DNA from: Desulfobacterales bacterium
Lineage (GTDB): Bacteria > Desulfobacterota > Desulfobacteria > Desulfobacterales > Desulfobacteraceae
Length of the DNA stretch: 7,634 nucleotides
Direction: 5' to 3'
NCBI GenBank assembly: GCA_022361135.1
Contig: JAKSBM010000623.1
Location: forward strand, 1-7,634
Positions 1 to 6,811 of this stretch are shown one piece after another. The stretch's first letter is position 1, and every line of letters starts with the position of its first letter. The notes under the pieces are model-generated. The model made no database searches. It had not been told where the DNA came from and saw nothing but the letters and a program-made list of their open reading frames with translations. The position numbers and the translations under genes are program-made.

Positions 1-1865
1 GGGTGGACAACACCGCAGATATGACCTTGATCAGCCGGGGAGGCCAGCCCGGTGTCGGTACCCCGGTGACCAATTCCCGGGCCTATGGGATTTATACTAC
101 CGCAGGCGATGCGACCAATGCCGGCCGCCTGGTGGTTCAAACCCACGGGGGCAGTTCATCCAGTGGTCACAGTGTGGAGGCCACGGCCTACGGGCTGAGT
201 TTCTGGGGAGCGCAATTGACGAATTCTGGAGATATTACCACCCAGGCCTGGGGGGGAAGTTCCACCGGAGGGTCCCCCAGCACTTCGGGCATTGCCGTGG
301 GAATCCAAAGCCAGGGAAACCTGGTCAATACCGGTACCATCCATGCCCAGGCCGTGGCCGGAAGGCTCCGTGCTTCGGCTTCCCACCCCTGGGTCAGCGA
401 CGGCACCAAGGCCTACGGCATCGAGATGATGGGCAACGGCACCCTGGACTCCCGGGGGCTGATTACCGTGGATGCACAGCCCTATCCGGGATTGTCCGGG
501 GGAAGCCACAACGCCTACCAGGTAAGGGTCACCACCGGGACCACCACCATCCTGGGCTATGCCATGGCCCTGGGAACCCAGGCCGGCTTTGATCAGGCCT
601 ACGGGGGGACCATAAACACCAACACGGGAGCCTCGGCGATTTTCAGCAATGCCGTACTCTACCTCAGCATCAGCCCGAATTTTTCAGGTCAGAGCGAATA
701 CACCATCCCCACCCTGGTTGACGGGGCCTCGGTTTCGGATCAATTCCTCAGCCTGGCCCCCCTGCCCGCAGATTACCAGGCCGCACTGGTCAATGGGAAC
801 GGAGCCACTCCCCAAAAGATACAAATTTCCTACAATCCCACCTTTTCCCCGGTTCTGGTGTCGACCCAGGTCCAGAATGAATTCAACAGCCAGGGCCATT
901 CCATGGTGGGAAACACCGTCCTCAACAGCATTTTGCCCGACATCATCCCCCTGGAGCGGGCCGGTTTTTCCACCGCCGATTACCTTGCATCCCCCCAGGG
1001 GCTGCTCAATAACCTGGGCTCCACCACCCGGCCCCTGAGGTCCATCCAAGGCCGTACCACGGCCTTTGTATCCCCCGTACTTCTGGCCTCTGAAAGGGAT
1101 CATCCCACCCAGGGCTATGATGCGCAACACCACGGCCTTTTGGCCGGGGTCACCCGGAAAACCGACAATGGGATTTTTTGGGGCGCCCATGCCGGAACCG
1201 GCCGGGTTTCCGTGGATTATACCGGAACGGGGTATGAACAGCGCAGCGAGGACATGGATAGCTATTGGGCCGGGATGCACCTGCTTTGGATGGGGGATTC
1301 GGACTGGCTCTTCTCCGCCATGGGCTCTGGGTATTATGCCCGGGCCCGTTACCGGGACGACAGCCCGGCCAACCCGGAATCCGGAGCCTATGAAAGCCAC
1401 GCCCTGCGGCTGGATGTCTCCCTGGGACATCTGATTCGATTGGGTCGCCACACCTGGTTGCCCCAGATGGGGGTTTCTGGCCTCTGGAACCATCGGAATG
1501 CCTTTCAAACCAAGAATCTTTTGTACCCCGATGTAAGCCACGGGGCAATGGATGACTACCAGATCATGGGGCGCGTGGGCATGCGTTGGTTTGGCCGGTT
1601 TGACCTGGGGCGTGACTGGCGGTTTTTTCCTGGTGCGGGCATTGAAATTCGCCAATTGTTCACCGACGATAAGCTCTCCCAGACCCAGACCGTGGGCAGT
1701 CTTTCCAAAACCGTGGACCACGGGCTGGAGTCCCTCATGGTCAGCCCCCGCATCGGCCTGGGCCTCTTCAGGGATGACCTCTCCTTTTCCGCCGGATACA
1801 GCGGCGGCTATGCCGATGACACCCGCCAATATCTTTTTTGGTTCCAGGCCGGATATTCATTTTGA
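1..1865 (+). CDS. Autotransporter-like outer-membrane protein, 5'-truncated (array gene 1)
   Basis: This is a partial gene entering from the left edge; the first whole codon is at 3 and the stop is TGA at 1863-1865, giving 620 visible residues. The GTG at 3 is not the true start: no signal peptide follows it, and residue 1 aligns with about residue 138-140 of gene 2, so signal peptide and early passenger lie upstream. Residues 27-170 are ~35-residue beta-helix-like repeats with turns ATNAGRL (37), LTNSGDI (72), LVNTGTI (107) and LDSRGLI (148). Residues 176-280 form a pre-barrel segment conserved among the paralogs. Residues ~285-318 (with VQNEFNSQGHSM) look like the linker helix that threads the pore. 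Residues ~352-620 fit a 12-strand autotransporter barrel (PF03797-like), with alternating aromatic strands and a final FWFQAGYSF ending in Phe, the usual barrel-assembly signal. There is no Cys in the visible part. The passenger is probably displayed at the cell surface; its ligand is unknown. Confidence 0.9.
   Translation, partial: VDNTADMTLISRGGQPGVGTPVTNSRAYGIYTTAGDATNAGRLVVQTHGGSSSSGHSVEATAYGLSFWGAQLTNSGDITTQAWGGSSTGGSPSTSGIAVGIQSQGNLVNTGTIHAQAVAGRLRASASHPWVSDGTKAYGIEMMGNGTLDSRGLITVDAQPYPGLSGGSHNAYQVRVTTGTTTILGYAMALGTQAGFDQAYGGTINTNTGASAIFSNAVLYLSISPNFSGQSEYTIPTLVDGASVSDQFLSLAPLPADYQAALVNGNGATPQKIQISYNPTFSPVLVSTQVQNEFNSQGHSMVGNTVLNSILPDIIPLERAGFSTADYLASPQGLLNNLGSTTRPLRSIQGRTTAFVSPVLLASERDHPTQGYDAQHHGLLAGVTRKTDNGIFWGAHAGTGRVSVDYTGTGYEQRSEDMDSYWAGMHLLWMGDSDWLFSAMGSGYYARARYRDDSPANPESGAYESHALRLDVSLGHLIRLGRHTWLPQMGVSGLWNHRNAFQTKNLLYPDVSHGAMDDYQIMGRVGMRWFGRFDLGRDWRFFPGAGIEIRQLFTDDKLSQTQTVGSLSKTVDHGLESLMVSPRIGLGLFRDDLSFSAGYSGGYADDTRQYLFWFQAGYSF
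81..512 (+). repeat. Passenger beta-helix-like repeats of gene 1
   Basis: About four units of 35-41 residues, each running roughly [AV]xGI...G.L.N[ST]G.I....GG. Turn motifs start at residues 37, 72, 107 and 148 (steps 35, 35, 41). Pattern and composition are what autotransporter passengers folded as right-handed beta-helices show; the fold is inferred. Confidence 0.7.
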
Positions 1866-2013
1866 TTTTGTTCTCCCGGGTCGCCATCTGCGCTTCCGTG
1901 ATGTTTGTATCTGCAACACTCCCGGCCATCCATGGCGTCTTTCCGGTGAAAACTCCTTACGAAAAACGGGGCGAAATTAGGATTTCATACTTGTATTATA
2001 AGGCCTTTTCTCC

Positions 2014-2042
2014 TTGACCCCCTTCCGGGGCTGGGATATCCT
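2014..2042 (+). promoter_or_regulatory. Candidate sigma70-type promoter for genes 2-4
   Basis: TTGACC (2014-2019, five of six matches to the -35 consensus) and TATCCT (2037-2042, four of six matches to the -10) are separated by exactly 17 bases. It would start a transcript near 2049, with a leader of about 210 bases before gene 2. It is the best hexamer pair I found in the gap, but the weak -10 and AT-rich surroundings make a chance match possible. Confidence 0.3.
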
Positions 2043-2111
2043 AAACTTACATGTTTAATTAGAAATTCAGCATTCTTTGATTTTTCCAAGTCTCTATATA
2101 TCGTAATCCAT

Positions 2112-2130
2112 CGCCGAATCCAGATCGGCG
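2112..2130. promoter_or_regulatory. Short inverted repeat in the gene 2 leader
   Basis: CGCCGA (2112-2117) and TCGGCG (2125-2130) pair perfectly around a 7-base loop. A T-rich run, cttttcctttc, begins at 2137, six bases after the stem and broken by C, so it is a poor terminator. It may be a leader hairpin or chance. Confidence 0.2.
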
Positions 2131-2197
2131 GGATCGCTTTTCCTTTCTGATATTCCTAATTCTCCAAACAAATTTCTATTTCAATTATCGTCAAATC

Positions 2198-2214
2198 ACC
2201 CATGGCCATTGGGT
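2198..2214. promoter_or_regulatory. Short inverted repeat upstream of the gene 2 start
   Basis: ACCCA (2198-2202) and TGGGT (2210-2214) pair around TGGCCAT, itself nearly palindromic, giving a compact dyad about 45 bases before ATG 2260. It could be an operator or leader hairpin; arms this short arise often by chance. Confidence 0.15.
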
Positions 2215-2235
2215 TGGTGCTTTAATTCCGGCCGT

Positions 2236-2258
2236 GGGAGGATACCTCGAAAGAGAGG
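2236..2258 (+). promoter_or_regulatory. Ribosome-binding region of gene 2
   Basis: A strong SD-like GGGAGG (2236-2241) is 18 bases before ATG 2260, longer than usual, with no ATG, GTG or TTG in frame closer to it. A second purine run (aagagagg, 2251-2258) abuts the ATG. Either could serve; the signal peptide, not the SD, decides the start. Confidence 0.4.
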
Positions 2259-2259
2259 C

Positions 2260-4536
2260 ATGATCCAAGATAGATATCAAAAAATCGTCAATTTCATCGT
2301 CGGAACCCTGGTGTTCATCGGGCTTTTAGCCTGGTTTTCTCCGCCTGTCCCTGCCGTCCCCGGCAAGCTTTACACCAACGTGGGTGCCAACGATACCAAC
2401 ACGGATCACATCACCGGTACCGTCCCCTGGCTGGGTGGTTTTTTCTTTGCCGGTATTGCCATCACCGATTCCACCAACTATGTGCCGCCGGAAATGTTTT
2501 ACAACACCGGCAATATCACCCTCACCAACCATGGTTTCTCCGGGGTGCGATACGAATTCGGAATCGGGAGTTCCAATGTCTATGTGGAAACCGATAACAG
2601 GGCAGCCATCGCCATGACCATGACATCGGTGGATCAAAATCTGGATGCCACCGGGATCCACTGTTTGGGGCCACTCTACAACCACGGCAGTATTCGTCTC
2701 CAGCTCCAGGGGGCCAACAATACGGGGGGCGGAAGCTACGAGGTGGATGGCCTGGGTTATTTTTCCGGCTGGGATGATGCGTCAAATGCCGGGGATATCC
2801 AGGTGAACGTCATTGGTGGCACCACCCTGACCGGCGGCTCCACCTATGCCGTGGGCCGGGGGATGCGCTACGTGGGGGTGGGGGATAATTTGACCAACTC
2901 CGGGGCCATCACCATCCGGGTCCAGGGGGGAGAAGGTACTGGCAGCGGAACCAATGCCAATTCCCTGGGCAAGGGGATTTACACCATGGGGCATCTGGTA
3001 AACACCGGTGTCATCGATGTCCGGGCCGTGGCCGGGAAGCATCGTCCCAACTCGGGTTCGACCTTTTCCAGCGGCAACAGCACCGTTTACGGCATCCATG
3101 TGGACAGCACCATCTCACTGGATTCCCGGGCCTTGATCCATGTGGATGCCCAGGCCTCCCCCGGGTTGACCGGGGGAAGCCAGAATGCCTACCAGGTTTA
3201 CGTGGACAGTGGAACCACAACCCTTAAGGGCTATGCCATGGCCCTGGGGAGCCAGGCCAAACTCACCGCGGATTACAACGGGACCATCAAGGTGGATTCC
3301 GGTGCCTCCCTGGTTTTCAATAGCACCGTACTCTACTTGAGCATTACCCCGGATTTCACCGGTCAGGTCGAATATGAAATTCCCATGTTGGAACAGGGTG
3401 CCGCCCCCCAGGATCAGTTTTCTTCCATTTCGCCCCTGCCGTCGGAATACAAGGCCAGCCTTGAGAATGGCAATGGCACCGGACTCCAGAAACTTATTTT
3501 TGAATTTGATCCGGAGGAGGCCCTGCCCCTGGTGTCCAGCCAGATTCAGAATGAATTCAATGCCCAAGGACACAGCCTGTTGGGCGCCAATGTGGTCAAC
3601 GGCATCATCTCGGATTTAATCCCATCGGAAGCCATTGTGCTCAGTGCAATGGATGATCCGGAAAGACTCATGGCCTCGCTCGGGGGGGCGGGGCGGCCCC
3701 TGCCCATCCTGGACAACTTCGACCATGGGAATTCCGTGTTTGCCAGTCCGGTGATCCTTCGGGCCAAGGATGAGTCCGAATCCGGATATACAGCAGAGAA
3801 CAACGGGTTCCTCTGTGGCTACACCCGGGAAATGGGAGCGGGTTTTTATCTGGGGGGCCATGCCGGTTTCAGCAAAGTCCAGGTGGACTATACCGGTATC
3901 GGGTCCGAGTTTCGTTCCGAGGCCATCGACACCTATTCCCTGGGAGGGCATGCCATTTATCTCCATGGCGAAACCTTGCTGGTTTCGGCCATGGTTACTG
4001 GTTTTTACGGGGAGACAATTTTCCAGGACCGGGCTCCCACAAACCTGGAATCGGCGGAATATGATTCCCACTCCCTTCGGGCGGATTTGGCCCTGGGGAA
4101 ATTGTTCTCCTGGGGGTGGCAGACCCTGCTGCCCGAAGTGGGGTTCACCTATGTCTATAACCATCGTCAGGCATTTGAAACCACGAATTTGTCCAACCCC
4201 GACGTCTTCTTCGGTGCCATGGATGAGTATGAATTTTACGGTCGCCTGGGACTGAAATGGTTTGGTCGGTTGGCGTTGAAGGAAAATTGGAGTCTGCATC
4301 CCAGCCTGGGAATCGGCTTCACCCGAACCTTGAGCGACGGCCGTTTTTCCAACCGCATGGGCATTGGTGAAATTTCCAAGGAGGTTATTCAACAATCCGA
4401 CCATACCCAGTTTACCCCCCGGGCCTCCATCTCCTGGGTTATGGATCGCTTTGAGTTGGTGGCGGGCTACAGCGGGGGATTTTCAAAGCATACGGAGAAT
4501 TATTTGTTCTGGATTCAGATGGGGGTTCATTTTTAA
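2260..4536 (+). CDS. Autotransporter-like outer-membrane protein, complete (array gene 2)
   Basis: A complete 758-residue paralog. I chose ATG 2260 because it gives a proper signal peptide: charged MIQDRYQK, hydrophobic residues 9-26, and a VPA|VPGK cleavage site after residue 32. The in-frame TTG at 2209 would add 17 Arg-rich residues. The passenger (about 33-300) has turns at residues 80 (FYNTGNI), 139, 174, 211, 246 (LVNTGVI) and 287, plus a degenerate turn at 111. The pre-barrel block (315-418) includes GYAMALG, VLYLSI and NGNG; QIQNEFNAQGHS (428-439) starts the linker. The barrel is residues ~493-758, with NPDVFFGAMDE near 646 and final strand FWIQMGVHF ending in Phe. Two Cys occur in the mature chain (135 and 519), too distant to assign a bond. 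No protease or esterase motif is visible. It follows a 394-base gap carrying a candidate promoter, so it probably heads an operon with genes 3 and 4. Surface adhesin or structural protein is an inference. Confidence 0.93.
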   Translation: MIQDRYQKIVNFIVGTLVFIGLLAWFSPPVPAVPGKLYTNVGANDTNTDHITGTVPWLGGFFFAGIAITDSTNYVPPEMFYNTGNITLTNHGFSGVRYEFGIGSSNVYVETDNRAAIAMTMTSVDQNLDATGIHCLGPLYNHGSIRLQLQGANNTGGGSYEVDGLGYFSGWDDASNAGDIQVNVIGGTTLTGGSTYAVGRGMRYVGVGDNLTNSGAITIRVQGGEGTGSGTNANSLGKGIYTMGHLVNTGVIDVRAVAGKHRPNSGSTFSSGNSTVYGIHVDSTISLDSRALIHVDAQASPGLTGGSQNAYQVYVDSGTTTLKGYAMALGSQAKLTADYNGTIKVDSGASLVFNSTVLYLSITPDFTGQVEYEIPMLEQGAAPQDQFSSISPLPSEYKASLENGNGTGLQKLIFEFDPEEALPLVSSQIQNEFNAQGHSLLGANVVNGIISDLIPSEAIVLSAMDDPERLMASLGGAGRPLPILDNFDHGNSVFASPVILRAKDESESGYTAENNGFLCGYTREMGAGFYLGGHAGFSKVQVDYTGIGSEFRSEAIDTYSLGGHAIYLHGETLLVSAMVTGFYGETIFQDRAPTNLESAEYDSHSLRADLALGKLFSWGWQTLLPEVGFTYVYNHRQAFETTNLSNPDVFFGAMDEYEFYGRLGLKWFGRLALKENWSLHPSLGIGFTRTLSDGRFSNRMGIGEISKEVIQQSDHTQFTPRASISWVMDRFELVAGYSGGFSKHTENYLFWIQMGVHF
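2497..3138 (+). repeat. Passenger beta-helix-like repeats of gene 2
   Basis: Turn motifs start at residues 80, 139, 174, 211, 246 and 287. A degenerate seventh (TDNRAAI, 111) fills the 59-residue gap exactly where genes 3 and 4 have a clear turn. The last turn (LDSRALI) has lost the Asn and Gly. Confidence 0.7.
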
Positions 4537-4540
4537 GGGC

Positions 4541-6775
4541 ATGGCCAAGAATATAGGACATCTCCTCATCTTCCTTTGCCTGCTGGGCATGCCATTGGAC
4601 GCCCTGGCTGTTCCCGGAAAGATTTTTAACGATATGACCGTGACAAATCAAAATAGCGATATCATCACCAGCGATGTTTTCTGGCACAACGTCGGTTTTG
4701 TGAATTATGCGGCCCTGGGCATCACCGATGCCGCCAGCTACCTCCCCAACCAGACCTTTACCAACACCGGGGATGTGAACCTGGTGGGCCAGGCCCAGAC
4801 TTTTCCATACAACATCACCCTTTTGGGAAATGGAAATGCCAGCATTGCCGTCCAGAACCAGGGTGATTTCTACGTATCCCTTGGCCCCACGGATAACTCC
4901 TATCTGTTAAAGGGCATTAACAGCCAGGGGAATCTGGTGAATTCCGGCAATATCACCCTGGATGTCCAGCGCCTGGGGGGAATTTATCTCAGCGTGAGTA
5001 CGGCCATTGAAGCCCATGGTGCTTCCCTTGCGAATTCAGGGAATCTGCGGCTGGATTTGGACGGCGGGGTCAATACCACGGGGTCAAACGCCCTGGTTTG
5101 GGGTCGGGGGATTAGTTTCTTCGGCAATGCCGTGACCAACTCCGGTTCCATCGTGGTGTTGACCCAGGGGGGAGATGTCACAGGGTCGGCAGCCAATGTC
5201 TATGCCACCAGTGTGGGGATTTACACCGAAGGGAATCTGGTCAACACCGGAAGTATCCGTGTGGAAAGTGTGGCCGGGAAGAGCCGTCTCAACGGTTCTT
5301 CTCCCTATGTGGGAGATGATGCCACTTCCTATGGAATCCATGCCAATGGGAATCTGACCCTCCACTCCCAGGGGGTGATCCAGGTGGCTGCGAGCCATGC
5401 GTCGGGGACCCAGACCGGCACCATTACCGCCCACCAGGTTTTTGTGGAGGGCGGGACCGCCACCATCACCGGCTATGCCATGTCCCTGGGAACCCAGACG
5501 GATTTCACCGCCACCTACGGCGGGGCCGTGGGACTTGATCCCACCGGCAGTGTGGCCTTTTCCAATGCCGTGCTTTACTTGAGCGTTGCCTCGGATTTTT
5601 CCGGACAGAGCGAGTATGAGATCCCCATGCTGGTGGATGGGGCTGCCGTGGCCGACCAATTTGCCAGCCTTGCCCCCTTGCCGCCGGAGTACAAGGCGGC
5701 CCTGGTGAATGGAAACGGGGCCGGGCTCCAGAAAATTCATTTTTCATTTGCACCGGACGATGCCGCTCCCCTGATTTCCTCCCAGGCCCGGAACAGTTTC
5801 CATGCACAGACCCTGGCCATGGTGAACAGCCACAGCCTGGGCAGTCTGGCCACGGAATGGGTTCCCGACGAGGTCCTGAAATTCAACGAGATGGCGGATC
5901 CTTCAACCCTGATGAATCATTTCGGCCCGGTGCGGGATTCCCTGGCGGGCCATTCTGATTTGGCCTCCCATTCTCTCTTTGTGACGCCGGTTCTATTGAT
6001 TTCTTCGGACGATTCCTCCCTGGGATACGAGGCCCGGAACTACGGCATCCTGGCTGGGTATACCCACAGCTTCGGTCCCCATGTTCGACTGGGTGCCCAT
6101 GCCGGATTCAACCGGATGAAGGTGGATTTCAAGGGGGCTGGATACGATGACCGGTGGGAGGAAACCCACGGATTCTCCTTGGGGCTCCACGGGGCAGTCA
6201 TGTGGGGGGACGAATGGGTGACCACGGGGGTGTTTTCCTATTTCGGCGGTGAAAGCCGATTCTGGGATTTGGCCCCCCTGAACCGGGAAGAGGGGCGTTA
6301 TGACGGCTTTGCACTCCAGGCCGACCTGGGCCTGGTCCGGGTGTTGGAATTCGGGCGGGGTGTGGTTATGCCCCAGGTGGGGATTTCCGGGATTTGGAAT
6401 TACCAGGACGCCTTTGAAAGCATGAATCAGTCCAACCCCGATGTGGAATATGGATCCATGGACGAGGTGGAAGTCATTGCCAGGGCCGGGATCCGTTATC
6501 TGGCCGAATATGGGGAGACAGATGGGTGGAAAACCTCCCTGGGACTGGGCATGGGCATCAGCCAATACCTCACCGATGGAGAGTCCACCACGGATATGAC
6601 CGCGGGGACGGTGACCAAGACAGGCCGTCACCAAACCGACAGGACCCGCCTCACCCCCGAGGTCGGCCTTTCTTTAACCAAGGGGGAGTATGAATTGGCC
6701 CTGGGGTACAGCGGGTCCTATTCCCAGGATACGGCCAACACCCTGGTATGGGGCCGGGTGGCCATTCACTTTTAA
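4541..6775 (+). CDS. Autotransporter-like outer-membrane protein, complete (array gene 3)
   Basis: A complete 744-residue paralog. The reading frame is open upstream to 4364 inside gene 2, but ATG 4541 is the right start: it gives signal peptide MAKNIGHLLIFLCLLG..., with cleavage at ALA|VPGK after residue 23, matching the mature ends of genes 2 and 4. The passenger has seven clear turns at residues 73 (FTNTGDV), 104, 132 (LVNSGNI), 163, 198, 233 (LVNTGSI) and 274. The pre-barrel block is about residues 300-404, and the barrel ~478-744 ends VWGRVAIHF. The only Cys is in the signal peptide. Its linker helix (ARNSFHAQTLAM) and barrel diverge most from genes 1 and 2, for instance lacking the WFGR motif, but keep NPDVEYGSMDE near 632. 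The start lies 4 bases after the gene 2 stop, which suggests translational coupling; a poorly placed G-run (4521-4525) is the only upstream SD-like sequence. Surface display is well supported; the ligand is unknown. Confidence 0.93.
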   Translation: MAKNIGHLLIFLCLLGMPLDALAVPGKIFNDMTVTNQNSDIITSDVFWHNVGFVNYAALGITDAASYLPNQTFTNTGDVNLVGQAQTFPYNITLLGNGNASIAVQNQGDFYVSLGPTDNSYLLKGINSQGNLVNSGNITLDVQRLGGIYLSVSTAIEAHGASLANSGNLRLDLDGGVNTTGSNALVWGRGISFFGNAVTNSGSIVVLTQGGDVTGSAANVYATSVGIYTEGNLVNTGSIRVESVAGKSRLNGSSPYVGDDATSYGIHANGNLTLHSQGVIQVAASHASGTQTGTITAHQVFVEGGTATITGYAMSLGTQTDFTATYGGAVGLDPTGSVAFSNAVLYLSVASDFSGQSEYEIPMLVDGAAVADQFASLAPLPPEYKAALVNGNGAGLQKIHFSFAPDDAAPLISSQARNSFHAQTLAMVNSHSLGSLATEWVPDEVLKFNEMADPSTLMNHFGPVRDSLAGHSDLASHSLFVTPVLLISSDDSSLGYEARNYGILAGYTHSFGPHVRLGAHAGFNRMKVDFKGAGYDDRWEETHGFSLGLHGAVMWGDEWVTTGVFSYFGGESRFWDLAPLNREEGRYDGFALQADLGLVRVLEFGRGVVMPQVGISGIWNYQDAFESMNQSNPDVEYGSMDEVEVIARAGIRYLAEYGETDGWKTSLGLGMGISQYLTDGESTTDMTAGTVTKTGRHQTDRTRLTPEVGLSLTKGEYELALGYSGSYSQDTANTLVWGRVAIHF
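4757..5380 (+). repeat. Passenger beta-helix-like repeats of gene 3
   Basis: Seven turns start at residues 73, 104, 132, 163, 198, 233 and 274, with steps of 31, 28, 31, 35, 35 and 41. Six fit xxN[STQ]Gx[IVLF]; the last (LHSQGVI) has Ser in place of Asn. This is the cleanest copy of the repeat and the best reference for the register. Confidence 0.75.
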
Positions 6776-6777
6776 CC

Positions 6778-6811
6778 GGAGACGATGCGTATTTTCCATG
6801 GGAAAAATTAA
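6778..6811 (+). promoter_or_regulatory. Ribosome-binding region and mini-ORF before gene 4
   Basis: GGAGA (6778-6782) is 15 bases before the gene 4 ATG (6798) but only 2 bases before another ATG (6785). That ATG opens an eight-codon frame, MRIFHGKN, ending at TAA 6809-6811 and overlapping the gene 4 start in another frame. It may be a coupling peptide or chance. Confidence 0.2.

Larger units (their letters stand above)
1866..2259. other. Intergenic region between genes 1 and 2
   Basis: About 394 bases, clearly more AT-rich than the genes, especially 2041-2190. It holds one reasonable sigma70-like promoter, two short inverted repeats and the gene 2 ribosome-binding region. No convincing rho-independent terminator follows gene 1. 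A short frame (TTG 1868 or ATG 1901, to TGA 2015-2017) encodes up to 49 residues with a signal-peptide-like start but no visible SD sequence. No RNA gene was recognised. Confidence 0.6.

Noticed and set aside
3..5. GTG at 3 as a real start for gene 1
   Set aside because: No signal peptide follows and the sequence aligns with the middle of the other passengers; the gene is simply cut by the window edge.
684..1829. A 381-codon open frame on the minus strand, opposite gene 1
   Set aside because: It lies wholly antisense to a convincing barrel-coding gene; its Gly/Pro-rich product has no domain pattern, and such shadow frames arise from the GC-rich codon use here.
1552..1980. A 142-codon plus-strand frame overlapping the end of gene 1
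   Set aside because: Most of it is an alternative frame of the barrel-coding region, with a Trp/Pro-rich product typical of a shadow frame.
2019..2030. CCCC-TTCC-GGGG as a terminator for gene 1
   Set aside because: The stem is only 4 bp and no T-run follows; it also overlaps the candidate promoter spacer.
2209..2259. TTG at 2209 as the start of gene 2
   Set aside because: It adds 17 residues rich in Arg and Gly before a normal signal peptide beginning at ATG 2260; the extension has no counterpart in genes 3 and 4.
3616..4404. A 262-codon minus-strand frame opposite gene 2, and similar ones opposite genes 3 and 4 (5084-5740, 5993-6634, 6651-7403)
   Set aside because: All are antisense to well-supported paralogs, lack credible starts and show no recognisable protein features.
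4364..4540. Extension of gene 3 upstream to 4364
   Set aside because: It would overlap 173 bases of gene 2 and bury the signal peptide about 59 residues inside the protein.
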